Source: Runella zeae DSM 19591
GTDB lineage: Bacteria > Bacteroidota > Bacteroidia > Cytophagales > Spirosomataceae
Length of the DNA stretch: 40,267 bases
Assembly: GCF_000423565.1 (NCBI RefSeq)
Contig: NZ_KE384047.1
Coordinates: forward strand, 41,487 to 81,753
Direction: 5' to 3'
Shown here: piece by piece, positions 1 to 7,654 of the stretch
How positions within the stretch are numbered: the stretch's first letter is position 1
Layout: the number at the start of each line of letters is the position of its first letter
Notes under the pieces: model-generated
Database searches by the model: none
What the model was told of the DNA's origin: nothing
Seen by the model: only the letters and a program-made list of their open reading frames with translations
Translations under genes and position numbers: made by a program

Positions 1-13
1 AGTATTTGAAAAC

Positions 14-814
14 TTACTCAAAGGCTTTCAATTGCGTCAGAATGGCTTTGGTAATGTCTTTGCGGCATTGACCAAAACGCGGATTAGGAGTTTTGAGGTC
101 TTTGATGAGGCGAGTGGCAAAAAAATACACATTGTTTTTGCGTTCTACATAGCCTACCCACCAGCCTGTATCTTTATCTCCGTAGCGAGTCCAGCCTGTT
201 TTGGCTCGGATGGTATAATTTGCTTTTTGTTCAACTACCATTACTCGTTTAAGAATCTCAATATTTCGCTTTGAGAAAGGTACTTTCTCTTCATAGACCC
301 GCACCAAAAATTTAACTTGTTCTATGGGTGAAATCCCAAAACCGCCAAAATTCCAAAAATCGTCTCCTTTTTGCGATAAATTGAGATTGCTATACTGAGC
401 AGCTTTCAAAAAAGCTTTGTAACGCTCCTTCCCGATTTTCTTAGCTAATTCGATAAATACCCAGCCCGCCGAAACTTCAAAAGCTTCTTTGACGGTCATG
501 TCATGATAGATTTCGGGACGGTATCCATACAAAGTGGTGTCGGTATGTCCTACCCATTTGACTACCACGTTTTCGTCTTTGATGACTTTGGTTTCCAACG
601 CAATAAGTAAGTTGATGATTTTGAAGGTAGAAGCAGGTAGCGTTTCCTTATAGGCATCGACGGCGTTGCTGAGGTGCCATTTTTTGTTTTGATAGTCATA
701 AATCGAAATACTGCCTTCTAGCTCACATTCTTTAAAGGGCGTTTTGAAATCAATCTGAGCGTGGAGAAGGGTAGAGCTGACAATAAGGTACAAAGCAAAT
801 ACTGCAATTTTCAT
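14..814 (-). CDS. Class D (OXA-type) beta-lactamase, secreted
   Basis: A periplasmic serine beta-lactamase of the penicillin-recognising fold, which would hydrolyse beta-lactams through an acyl-serine intermediate. Counting from the ATG at 814, residues 1-20 form a signal peptide ending LLHAQ. The active-site tetrad S-T-F-K (S62, K65) lies in PASTFKI. The class D Y-x-N element appears as YSN, followed by a Trp-containing FWNFGG stretch. The third box is K205-T-G in RAKTGW. Length is about 266 residues, normal for OXA enzymes. An in-frame TTG at 826 would add four residues, but the ATG gives the better signal peptide. The second motif, usually S-x-V, reads S115-A-G, which is unusual. It stands alone, divergent from hppD. 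Assignment to class D is firm; substrate range cannot be predicted. Confidence 0.9.
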   Translation of the reverse strand: MKIAVFALYLIVSSTLLHAQIDFKTPFKECELEGSISIYDYQNKKWHLSNAVDAYKETLPASTFKIINLLIALETKVIKDENVVVKWVGHTDTTLYGYRPEIYHDMTVKEAFEVSAGWVFIELAKKIGKERYKAFLKAAQYSNLNLSQKGDDFWNFGGFGISPIEQVKFLVRVYEEKVPFSKRNIEILKRVMVVEQKANYTIRAKTGWTRYGDKDTGWWVGYVERKNNVYFFATRLIKDLKTPNPRFGQCRKDITKAILTQLKAFE

Positions 815-826
815 GGTATACGACAA

Positions 827-1039
827 AAAGGCGATGAATATGACGCAATTTAAGCCCTTTTCTTGGGCTGAAGGTTTTCAATGGTTACATTTTTTTGATA
901 AAAACTTGTCTAAATAAAATATTGTCTTTAAAATTGTAAGTAAATTAATAATTAGTAAAACAATTAAATGTTTTGCACTTCATCAACAATCCTTACCTAG
1001 ATTCGATAGAGGAATTTGGATTAGTTATCAATCTCAAAA
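827..1039. other. Intergenic region between divergent beta-lactamase and hppD
   Basis: This AT-rich 213-bp spacer must hold promoters for both flanking genes. I see no clean match to the Bacteroidota promoter on either strand, no strong hairpin and no ORF worth calling. Confidence 0.5.
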
Positions 1040-2182
1040 ATGGATATTATGGAAACATTCATCACCGAAATAGCCCCTTCAAAAGTTCAAGAAGAAGACT
1101 TTTTGCCTTTGAATGGAACAGATTATATCGAACTTTATGTGGGCAATGCCAAGCAGGCGGCGCATTATTTTCAGACAGCTTTTGGATTTCAGCCCTTGGC
1201 TTACGCAGGATTGCAGACGGGGCTTCGCGACCGCGAGTCTTATGTGGTACAACAAGGCAAGATTCGTTTGGTATTGACTTCACCTTTGAAAGGCGGAACC
1301 GAAATTGGAAAGCACATCGATACCCACGGCGATGGCGTAAAAGTCGTAGCGCTTTGGGTAGATGATGCTGAGTATGCTTACCACACCACTGTAGAGCGGG
1401 GCGCTAAACCTTATTTTGAACCAGTATTAGAGGAAGACCAATGGGGAAAAGTCATTCGGTCGGGGATTCATACCTACGGCGATACCGTGCACGTGTTTGT
1501 AGAACGAAATGAATATGAAGGCGTTTTTTTACCAGGTTTTCAGGCTTGGAAGCCTGCCTATCAGCCCACCGACGTAGGTCTTAAGTACGTAGATCATATG
1601 GTAGGCAATGTGGGCTGGAACGAGATGCTTCCTTGGGTGGAATTTTATGCGCATGTAATGGGCTTCAATCAATTGGTTTCGTTTGATGACAAAGACATCT
1701 CGACCGATTATACGGCCTTAATGAGCAAAGTCATGAGCAATGGCAACGGGCGCATTAAATTTCCAATCAATGAACCTGCCGAAGGCAAGAAAAAATCGCA
1801 AGTGGAGGAGTACCTCGATTTTTATGGCGGAGCGGGCGTGCAGCACATCGCCGTTGCGACCGACAATATCATCGAGACCATAACGGAATTGAAAGAGCGA
1901 GGCGTAGAGTTTTTGAACGTTCCTACTACTTATTACGACGATTTACTGGAGCGTGTAGGCCATATCGACGAAGATTTGGAGCCGCTACGCCAACTCGGGA
2001 TTTTGGTAGATAGAGATGATGAAGGCTACCTGCTTCAAATCTTCACGAAGCCTATCATGCCGCGCCCCACTTTGTTTTTTGAAATCATTCAGCGGAAAGG
2101 AGCAAAATCTTTTGGTAAAGGCAATTTTAAAGCTCTTTTTGAGGCTATTGAGCGCGAACAGGCGTTGAGAGGTACGTTGTAA
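1040..2182 (+). CDS. hppD: 4-hydroxyphenylpyruvate dioxygenase
   Basis: A non-haem Fe(II) dioxygenase converting 4-hydroxyphenylpyruvate to homogentisate, the second committed step of tyrosine degradation. It has two vicinal-oxygen-chelate domains. The Fe-binding facial triad is visible as H186 (KYVDHMV), H269 (GVQHIAV) and E348 (LFFEIIQR). The C-terminal block, with TKPIMPRPTLFFEIIQR and then GNFKALFEAIE, is diagnostic for HPPD rather than hydroxymandelate synthase. Length of 380 residues is typical. ATG at 1040 is used; a second in-frame ATG at 1049 is an equally possible start. It is followed after 22 bp by phenylalanine hydroxylase, so the two genes probably form an operon feeding phenylalanine and tyrosine into homogentisate. 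Homogentisate dioxygenase and the transaminase are not in the window. Confidence 0.95.
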   Translation: MDIMETFITEIAPSKVQEEDFLPLNGTDYIELYVGNAKQAAHYFQTAFGFQPLAYAGLQTGLRDRESYVVQQGKIRLVLTSPLKGGTEIGKHIDTHGDGVKVVALWVDDAEYAYHTTVERGAKPYFEPVLEEDQWGKVIRSGIHTYGDTVHVFVERNEYEGVFLPGFQAWKPAYQPTDVGLKYVDHMVGNVGWNEMLPWVEFYAHVMGFNQLVSFDDKDISTDYTALMSKVMSNGNGRIKFPINEPAEGKKKSQVEEYLDFYGGAGVQHIAVATDNIIETITELKERGVEFLNVPTTYYDDLLERVGHIDEDLEPLRQLGILVDRDDEGYLLQIFTKPIMPRPTLFFEIIQRKGAKSFGKGNFKALFEAIEREQALRGTL

Positions 2183-2204
2183 AACTCCTAAAACGAGAAC
2201 AGAC

Positions 2205-2933
2205 ATGGAACAGGCATATCAAAAATACACCCATGAAGACCAAGCCATGTGGCAAATGCTTTTTCAACGTCAGATGGCGCAGCTACCTGCTATCGCTAGC
2301 CGCATGTATTTAGAGGGCATCGAAAAGGTAGGTTTTGTGGCGGAGCATATTCCTAATTTCAATACCGAGACCAATCCGCGTCTGCGCCAGTTGACGGGTT
2401 GGGAGGTCGAAGTAGTGCCGGGATTGATTCCGCAGGCCGATTTTTTTAGATTGCTTTCTAACCGTAAGTTTCCAGCTTCTACGTGGCTTCGCACGCCCGC
2501 CCAATTGGAATACCTCGAAGAGCCAGATATGTTTCATGATACTTTTGGGCATGTACCTTTGCTGACTCACCAGCCCTTTTGCGATTTTGTCGAAGATTTG
2601 AGTCGAATTGCTTTACGTTTTATTGATCTCCCCGAAGCCATTATCCAGATTAGTCGGTTGTATTGGTACACGGTGGAGTTTGGTTTAATAGAGGAAGCAG
2701 GGCAACTCAAAATTTATGGGGGAGGAATTTTGTCTTCGGCGGGCGAGAGTGTGTACTGTTTAAGCGACAAAATCCCCAAGCTACCTTTCGATGTTCGGAC
2801 GATTTTGGCCACACCTTTTCACATTGACCGATTTCAGGAGCATTATTTTGTAATAAATTCTTACGAGCAGCTTTATCGCTCAACGCCTGATATTGAGGAA
2901 TTTCTGTCTGAAAGCTATTTGGTTGAAAAATAA
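2205..2933 (+). CDS. phhA: Phenylalanine 4-monooxygenase (phenylalanine hydroxylase)
   Basis: A tetrahydropterin- and Fe(II)-dependent aromatic amino-acid hydroxylase converting phenylalanine to tyrosine. The 2-His-1-Glu iron site is visible: H111 and H116 in FHDTFGHVPL, and E158 in WYTVEFGL. At 242 residues it is a short bacterial catalytic-domain form with no N-terminal ACT regulatory domain. The substrate-loop pattern LRTPAQLEYLEEPDMFHD is typical of the family. It lies 22 bp after hppD on the same strand. The pair supplies consecutive non-transaminase steps of Phe/Tyr catabolism, with aminotransferase activity presumably encoded elsewhere. The start ATG at 2205 fits the spacing. No promoter is visible in the 22-bp gap, which supports co-transcription. 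Confidence 0.95.
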   Translation: MEQAYQKYTHEDQAMWQMLFQRQMAQLPAIASRMYLEGIEKVGFVAEHIPNFNTETNPRLRQLTGWEVEVVPGLIPQADFFRLLSNRKFPASTWLRTPAQLEYLEEPDMFHDTFGHVPLLTHQPFCDFVEDLSRIALRFIDLPEAIIQISRLYWYTVEFGLIEEAGQLKIYGGGILSSAGESVYCLSDKIPKLPFDVRTILATPFHIDRFQEHYFVINSYEQLYRSTPDIEEFLSESYLVEK

Positions 2934-2969
2934 ATTTTAAAAAAAATGTTCTTTTTTTGACCTGAAAAC

Positions 2970-3001
2970 TTGCGAAAGAGAAATTAATTCAGCTATATTT
3001 G
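2970..3001 (+). promoter_or_regulatory. Bacteroidota-type promoter for the tRNA pair
   Basis: A TTG at 2970-2972 is followed 21 bp later by TATATTTG at 2994-3001, matching the -33/-7 consensus TTTG-N19..21-TAnnTTTG. Predicted transcription begins near 3008, about 25 bp before tRNA-Ser. No other gene intervenes. Confidence 0.75.
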
Positions 3002-3033
3002 CACCTCGTTAAGCCAAACGCAGCAAAATCAAC

Positions 3034-3120
3034 GGAGAGATGGGTGAGTGGCTGAAACCAGCAGTTTGCTAAACTGCCGTACTCGTAAGGGTACCGAGGG
3101 TTCGAATCCCTCTCCCTCCG
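3034..3120 (+). tRNA. tRNA-Ser (anticodon GCU)
   Basis: This 87-nt class II tRNA has an acceptor stem GGAGAGA paired with TCCCTCC (one A-C mismatch at the fifth pair). The anticodon stem GCAGT/ACTGC encloses the loop TTGCTAA, so the anticodon is GCT. It has a long variable arm (TACTC-GTAA-GGGTA) and a T arm GAGGG-TTCGAAT-CCCTC. The long variable arm is characteristic of serine tRNAs. CCA is not encoded. Confidence 0.93.
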
Positions 3121-3141
3121 CTGCTAATTTTGGCCTAGCAT

Positions 3142-3216
3142 CGGGATGTAGCGTAGTCCGGTCATCGCGCCTGGTTTGGGACCAGGAGGTCGCAAGTTCG
3201 AATCTTGCCATCCCGA
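3142..3216 (+). tRNA. tRNA-Pro (anticodon UGG)
   Basis: A 75-nt tRNA. The acceptor stem CGGGATG/CATCCCG is fully paired. The anticodon stem CCTGG/CCAGG encloses TTTGGGA, giving anticodon TGG. The T loop TTCGAAT lies between GCAAG and CTTGC. The discriminator is A and CCA is not encoded. It lies 21 nt after tRNA-Ser, so the two are probably one transcript. Confidence 0.95.
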
Positions 3217-3220
3217 CAAA

Positions 3221-3256
3221 CCCCTTGCAAGAAAATTCTTACAAGGGGTTTTCTTT
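3221..3256 (+). terminator. Intrinsic terminator after the tRNA pair
   Basis: The stem CCCCTTG(c)AAGAA pairs with TTCTT(a)CAAGGGG around a short loop and is followed by TTTTCTTTT. It begins four bases after the tRNA-Pro discriminator base. Confidence 0.85.
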
Positions 3257-3354
3257 TGAAGGTGCAAATTTAGCCCAACAAAAAATGAAAATATCCCTTT
3301 TGGGATTTATATGTTTTTTAATTTTACATTTTTAGAATCAAAATAACCAGTTTT

Positions 3355-3447
3355 ATGATGTTTCATCGCCCATTTTTTACACAAATCCTTCTTGACCAAC
3401 TAATTGGCAAGGAGTGGGAGGTGCATTGTATAGAGCGAAATTTATAA
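3355..3447 (+). CDS. Possible 30-residue leader ORF
   Basis: An ATG-ATG start at 3355 opens a 30-codon frame ending TAA at 3445-3447. It lies between the tRNA terminator and the hairpin terminator at 3476. The peptide begins MMFHRPFFTQ and ends CIERNL, and resembles nothing I recognise. Its only support is position: a short frame ahead of a strong terminator and a downstream gene could be a leader peptide. It could equally be chance. Confidence 0.2.
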   Translation: MMFHRPFFTQILLDQLIGKEWEVHCIERNL

Positions 3448-3473
3448 ATAGGTACAAGAAACTATTCATATTT

Positions 3474-3512
3474 AAGAGCTCAGATACTAACCAATCTGAG
3501 CTCTTTTTTTTT
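3474..3512 (+). terminator. Strong intrinsic terminator upstream of the repeat-peptide gene
   Basis: A long perfect stem (arms AAGAGCTCAGAT and ATCTGAGCTCTT) surrounds the loop ACTAACCA and runs into a T tract. It sits only about 43 bp before the ATG at 3555, with no recognisable promoter in between. It therefore either ends an unidentified short upstream transcript or works as an attenuator in the leader of the next gene. Confidence 0.85.
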
Positions 3513-3554
3513 ACGCAACCAATAAATTAATTAACAGCTAAATAAATTAAGCAC

Positions 3555-3881
3555 ATGAAAAAGCAACTTAAAGCAGTCGCGGTAGGAGTTCTTCTTCTTT
3601 TGGGGGGCGTTGTAAACGCAAAAAATGTAAATGGTGATTCTGTTTCTGACGTAACTACTCAGGGACAAGTTGAAGGCAAGGGTTTCAATTTGGAATCTGT
3701 TCTAGATTTTTCACTTTTAGCTAAAAGTGGAGGTTTTGAACGTGGCCTAGTTGTCAAAGGTAATGGCACCGAACGTGGTCTTGCAGCAAAAGGTAATGGC
3801 ACTGAACGTGGCCTCGTAGCGAAAGGCAATGGTATCGAACGCGGTCTTGTAGCAAAAGGAGATAAGACTGGAAATGGCTAA
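3555..3881 (+). CDS. Small secreted protein with 11-residue GNGxERGLxxK tandem repeats
   Basis: Family not recognised. The 108-residue product has a clear signal peptide (basic start MKKQLK, hydrophobic core, probable cleavage after VVNA at residue 22). An acidic or neutral linker covers residues 23-57. Four consecutive 11-residue repeats follow at 58-68, 69-79, 80-90 and 91-101. Their consensus is GNGTERGLVAK, with an ending GDKTGNG. The repeats differ at many synonymous codon positions while E-R-G-L and the terminal K are invariant. That suggests the peptide pattern is kept by selection rather than freshly duplicated. No maturation enzyme or transporter lies nearby. A strong terminator sits just upstream and another just after the stop. 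It could be a structural surface peptide or a precursor cut at the Lys-Gly junctions; both are speculation. Confidence 0.8.
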   Translation: MKKQLKAVAVGVLLLLGGVVNAKNVNGDSVSDVTTQGQVEGKGFNLESVLDFSLLAKSGGFERGLVVKGNGTERGLAAKGNGTERGLVAKGNGIERGLVAKGDKTGNG

Positions 3882-3909
3882 AATTTCAGGGTCTTGGTAA
3901 TGACTTTTA

Positions 3910-3941
3910 AAAAAAGGGAAGCTATGAAGTTTCCCTTTTTT
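3910..3941 (+). terminator. Intrinsic terminator of the repeat-peptide gene
   Basis: The stem AAAAAAGGGAA pairs with TTCCCTTTTTT around a 10-nt loop, 28 bp after the stop codon. The T-rich descending arm supplies the U tract. It lies between convergent genes and may act in both directions. Confidence 0.8.
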
Positions 3942-3994
3942 GTTAATGATTCAATACGAAATACAGAATGGTTGGGATAAGTATTTGAAAGGGT

Positions 3995-4645
3995 CTAATG
4001 ATCACTTTTTTTTGTTAAAATTCCCTTTTCTACACTTTCGTTAATCAAGGCTTCGGCATAATTCCAGAGCGATGTAGAGCCATGATTGATTACTTTTTTC
4101 TTGTCATAAACTTTTTGGTAGTCTACATTAAATTCGGCCCAAGTCCCGCCATTGTTGGAGGTATTTTGAAGCAATGGCTCAAATCGGTCCATTGCTCTGG
4201 CAAATTTGGCTTCATCGCTGATGCCCTCTTCAAACTCTAGCCAAATGGCGATCAATTCTTCGGCTTGGGGTGCTGGTAAAAGACCAAATATCCTTTTGGC
4301 CGCCATAAGTTCTTGCTCAGTATTAGAGTGGTTTTTTGTGGTATCATAAATAAACGTATCTCCCGCATCTATTTCCACTATATCATGAATCAAGACCATT
4401 TTTAAGACTTTAAGAACATCAATCGTCGTGTTTGAATGTTCGGCTAGTACAATGGTCATCATTGCTAAATGCCAGCTATGTTCGGCGTCATTTTCACACC
4501 GGTCGCTGTTAAACAATTTTGTTTTGCGTTGGATGTACTTTAATTTGTCGATTTCTTTTATGAAATTAACCTGTTGTATTAGATTTTCTAATGACACGGC
4601 GGTGGAGTTTTGAAGGTGATGAATGATATTGACAACCGAGGGCAT
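3995..4645 (-). CDS. HD-domain hydrolase (YfbR/HDDC2-like nucleotidase family)
   Basis: A cytosolic metal-dependent phosphohydrolase of the HD superfamily. The metal site is visible as H56 and H59 in AEHSWHL, H87-D88 in LIHDIVEID and the following aspartates in AGDTF. This EHSWH...HD...EIxAGD arrangement is that of the YfbR/HDDC2 group, whose studied members remove phosphate from deoxynucleoside 5'-monophosphates. Length of 216 residues is normal; the first 20 or so residues are variable. It is the last gene of a codirectional run (TRIC channel, SBF transporter, acyltransferase, HD protein) with gaps of 19, 20 and 53 bp. The start at 4645 is an ATG. The family is clear; the substrate is inferred from relatives only. 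Confidence 0.85.
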   Translation of the reverse strand: MPSVVNIIHHLQNSTAVSLENLIQQVNFIKEIDKLKYIQRKTKLFNSDRCENDAEHSWHLAMMTIVLAEHSNTTIDVLKVLKMVLIHDIVEIDAGDTFIYDTTKNHSNTEQELMAAKRIFGLLPAPQAEELIAIWLEFEEGISDEAKFARAMDRFEPLLQNTSNNGGTWAEFNVDYQKVYDKKKVINHGSTSLWNYAEALINESVEKGILTKKSDH

Positions 4646-4698
4646 TTAACTCCCGACGGCTGAATTTTTTCTGCTTTGTAAAGGAGCCTAATAATTAC

Positions 4699-5919
4699 TT
4701 ATAGCTGCCACTGCTGCATAGTTTCGCTCCATTTTCTGGCCCAATGATGAGAAAGATAACCACTGATAGGAAGTGAGAGTGCATATAACAGCGTGGTTTG
4801 GGCGTCTGTAAAAATACCAATAATAGAGATTTGTATCAGATAAAAAATCGGGAAAGTCACTAATGCGAATAGCACAATCCGGAAAGCACTCGAAAATTGA
4901 GGGTCTTTTAATTTGCGTGTCATCAAAAAAGGAAGCGCATAGGGGAGACCGTTGTTGATGACGCCATACAAGGCTACGGGGCTGCTAATGAGTAAAAGGA
5001 GTGTTTTTAAAACCAACACAAAAATAGCAGGTTTGCCTTTGCCTACCGTAAAGGGACTAATGCTTTTAGGCTCCATCAGAAGTCGTTGCTGATGAGCGGC
5101 TTGTATTTGACCTGTGTACTTTTCGGGCGTATTTTTTCGCAATTCATCAAGCTCTTTTCGCGTAGAAAGCACCGTGTTCATCAAATCCCCCCCTTTGCCC
5201 GAAGCTACGTCTATAAGCCACTTGTAATCGTCATGATGTGGCAAATCGTCGATGTGTAGCATCAAGGCTTGTATGGAGTCATACATGCGTCGGGTCACTT
5301 GCGTAAGCGTACGAGGTTGGTTTTCTTGGTAGGCATTTTGGTATTCACTAAGTTTGAATGGTTCTCCAAAATTGAGTACAAGGCGTTCACCCATTTTTTG
5401 GCAGTGCGTATAGTAAAGCCCACAAGGGAGTATTTGGAGGTTGAGCCGCCAATCGTGCTCTGTTTCGGCCTGAAATGCAATGCGCGCCAGCCCTTTTTTG
5501 AAAGAGCGTAAATGGTATTGTACGCCATGATTGCCTTCTGGGAAAGCCGCCAAGGTACCACCTGTACTCAAAATGTTGACGCAAGTATTAAAAATGTCGT
5601 CGTTTTGCTTCATTTCATCCATACCATCCCGAAGACGATAGACAGGTAGCATTTTGAGTGACATGAGGAGTTTGCGCACAAAATCTTTTTTGAAAATATC
5701 GGCACGCGTCAAAAAATAAGGTTGCCTTTTGCCTACGTTGAGGACCACCGCCAAGGCATCCATGAGGGTATTTTGATGATTCGTAACAATCAATAAGGGC
5801 GTATCGGTCGAAATATTTTTTGGGAAATTTTTGATTTCAACTTTACGGTAAAAAATACGGTTGTGCCAAAAACGGACATAGGCTCTGAGAAGGCTGTAAA
5901 AAAAACTACGGTGCGACAT
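4699..5919 (-). CDS. PlsC-like 1-acyl-glycerol-3-phosphate O-acyltransferase with C-terminal membrane segments
   Basis: A membrane phospholipid acyltransferase. The LPLAT motifs are visible: N-H-x5-D at residues 47-54 (NHQNTLMD) for catalysis, and FPEGNHG from residue 126 for binding the phosphate acceptor. The Lys/Arg-rich RSFKKGLARI segment follows. At 406 residues it is longer than a minimal PlsC. After residue 300 it carries about three to four hydrophobic segments (for example the LVLKTLLLLISSPVALYG region and an ALVTFPIFYLIQI segment). This layout is common among Bacteroidota acyltransferases annotated as glycerol-3-phosphate acyltransferase-like. It starts at an ATG 20 bp after the SBF transporter and is probably co-transcribed with it. 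Whether the acceptor is lysophosphatidate or another lipid is not visible. Confidence 0.85.
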   Translation of the reverse strand: MSHRSFFYSLLRAYVRFWHNRIFYRKVEIKNFPKNISTDTPLLIVTNHQNTLMDALAVVLNVGKRQPYFLTRADIFKKDFVRKLLMSLKMLPVYRLRDGMDEMKQNDDIFNTCVNILSTGGTLAAFPEGNHGVQYHLRSFKKGLARIAFQAETEHDWRLNLQILPCGLYYTHCQKMGERLVLNFGEPFKLSEYQNAYQENQPRTLTQVTRRMYDSIQALMLHIDDLPHHDDYKWLIDVASGKGGDLMNTVLSTRKELDELRKNTPEKYTGQIQAAHQQRLLMEPKSISPFTVGKGKPAIFVLVLKTLLLLISSPVALYGVINNGLPYALPFLMTRKLKDPQFSSAFRIVLFALVTFPIFYLIQISIIGIFTDAQTTLLYALSLPISGYLSHHWARKWSETMQQWQL

Positions 5920-5939
5920 TGATGATGATTTTTTCAGAT

Positions 5940-6893
5940 TCAGGGTTGGGGATTAAGTGAAGAGGTTTGACCACTACGTTGCCAATAAAAAGCCAAAGCC
6001 GTACCCGACAAAATATGCCAAATACTCCACCAGCCCGCAATGATAGCCATACCACCCAAGGGCAAATCAGGCGGAAAGACGGTGGGGTTGAAAAGCAAAG
6101 CAAGGCCAAGACCAGAGTTATGAATACCTGTTTCGATGCTTAGGGTACGGCGGTTTTGGATGGATAACCCGAAGGCGCTTCCCATGCCATAGCCAATCGC
6201 CAACGCCAAGGCATTTTGGATGAGTACCACTACAAATACGTAGCCGATGTGATTGATGAAAATATCGAAGTTTTGCGTAAAAGCAATCACTACCAAAGCG
6301 GTAAAAAACACCAAAGAAAGTATTCTGAAAGGCTTGAGCAACAAGTGAGCGACGCGTGGAAGATAAATAGAACACAGCATACCTAGCAACATCGGAATCC
6401 CAAGGATAGTCATCACCGATTTCAGTAATTCTACCCAATCCAGCGTAAGAGGACGTACCAATGAGCTGCTTTGAGCGTATAGATTGCCCCAAAACGTAAA
6501 ATTGAAAGGCGTCATCACTACGGCGATAATAGTACTGATTGCCGTCAGACTTACGGCCAAGGCTACATTGCCACGGGCCAAGGAAGTGATAAAATTAGAG
6601 ATATTGCCTCCAGGACAAGCCGCCACCAAAATCATCCCTAACGCGACGCCCACGGTGATATGGTCGCCTAGGGCCATGACCAACAAAAAAGTAGCAGCAG
6701 GCATTACCACGGCTTGGCTCAGTACACCTGCCAATAACTGACGAGGGTTTTGGATAAGGCTCTGAAAATGAGAAGGCTTGATGTCGAGGGCTACCCCAAA
6801 CATCATCAGAGCCAAAGCGATGTTGACGGTGGCGGAGCTTTCGGCGGAGAAGTTGAGCCGAATATAGTCCAAAGCGGATAAAGATTCTTTCAT
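5940..6893 (-). CDS. Bile acid:sodium symporter (SBF) family transporter
   Basis: An inner-membrane secondary transporter of the BASS/SBF family with about ten hydrophobic segments. Characteristic elements are the early VNIALALMMFGVALD helix, the sodium-site pattern CPGGNISNFIT followed by ARGNVALAVSLTAIST, and the second unwound helix ETGIHNSGLGLAL. The start is placed at the ATG at 6893 (MKESLSALDY), giving 317 residues. An upstream TTG at 6956 would lie inside the preceding TRIC gene, and the ATG leaves a tidy 19-bp gap. Studied family members carry bile acids, pantoate, pyruvate or other organic anions with Na+; the substrate here is unknown. It is the second gene of a four-gene codirectional run. 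Confidence 0.88.
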   Translation of the reverse strand: MKESLSALDYIRLNFSAESSATVNIALALMMFGVALDIKPSHFQSLIQNPRQLLAGVLSQAVVMPAATFLLVMALGDHITVGVALGMILVAACPGGNISNFITSLARGNVALAVSLTAISTIIAVVMTPFNFTFWGNLYAQSSSLVRPLTLDWVELLKSVMTILGIPMLLGMLCSIYLPRVAHLLLKPFRILSLVFFTALVVIAFTQNFDIFINHIGYVFVVVLIQNALALAIGYGMGSAFGLSIQNRRTLSIETGIHNSGLGLALLFNPTVFPPDLPLGGMAIIAGWWSIWHILSGTALAFYWQRSGQTSSLNPQP

Positions 6894-6912
6894 AAAGGCG
6901 TCATTAGGGTAA

Positions 6913-7524
6913 TCAAAAGTTAATCTTGGGCAAAGAAAGCTGGTATTTGACCGCAATCAAACGGACAATAATAATCAATAAAATGCATCCGATGGCATTC
7001 CAATCGGTATGAATTCCGTAATAATCGAGCAAAACATATACGACAGCCCCGGCCATGCAGGCTGTAGCATAAATTTCTTTTTGGAAAATAAGAGGCAACT
7101 CATTGATAAGGGTATCACGAATGACTCCTCCAAACACTGCCGAAATCATCCCCAAAATAATAGCCGCAAAAGGATTGACACCATGCTGAAGTGATTTCTG
7201 AACCCCAAGTATGGTATAAACTCCAATACCGATAGTGTCAAGGAAAAAAATTACTTTGTGAAGTTTGAGGATTGCTTTCTTGAAAATAACGGTCAATAGC
7301 ACTCCCAACGTGATAAAAACGAGATAGTCGATATTTTTGACCCACGCCAAAGGATATACACCTAAAGTAACGTCGCGCAGGGTGCCACCGCCAATCGCCG
7401 AAATAAAACCCGTAAAGAAAACTCCGAAGATATCTTGGTACATTTTTTTGTCGGCAGCTGCCAAAGCTCCCGAGATGGCAAATACCAAAACGCCAATCAT
7501 ATCAATATAATAAGGCAGTGACAT
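6913..7524 (-). CDS. TRIC/UPF0126-type trimeric cation channel protein
   Basis: An integral membrane protein of the trimeric intracellular cation channel family (UPF0126, related to E. coli YadS/YicG). It is made of two repeats of three helices plus an extra helix. Each repeat carries the glycine-rich kink motif typical of the family, ISAIGGGTLRDV and then ISAVFGGVIRDTL. Length of 203 residues is standard. The start ATG is at 7524. It heads a minus-strand run with the SBF transporter 19 bp downstream. A CAAAGTAA at 7546-7553 (TTACTTTG on the coding strand) is a near match to a -7 box and may drive the run. The ion and role in bacteria are not established for most members. Confidence 0.88.
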   Translation of the reverse strand: MSLPYYIDMIGVLVFAISGALAAADKKMYQDIFGVFFTGFISAIGGGTLRDVTLGVYPLAWVKNIDYLVFITLGVLLTVIFKKAILKLHKVIFFLDTIGIGVYTILGVQKSLQHGVNPFAAIILGMISAVFGGVIRDTLINELPLIFQKEIYATACMAGAVVYVLLDYYGIHTDWNAIGCILLIIIVRLIAVKYQLSLPKINF

Positions 7525-7654
7525 AGAGAGTAATCAAACAAAGCACAAAGTAAAAAGAAACACAAATGGGAAACCAATTTTTGCATCTCAACAATTTTTT
7601 TTGACGCTTCATGCAACCTTGTGCTTCCTTCTTGCATCTTATGTATGAAATTAG

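Noticed and set aside
3029-3335. Open frames on both strands across 3029-3335
   Set aside because: They read through the two tRNA genes, whose cloverleafs are unambiguous; the frames are artefacts of tRNA sequence.
6894-6956. TTG start for the SBF transporter at 6956
   Set aside because: It overlaps the end of the TRIC gene; the ATG at 6893 gives the usual family N-terminus and a 19-bp gap.
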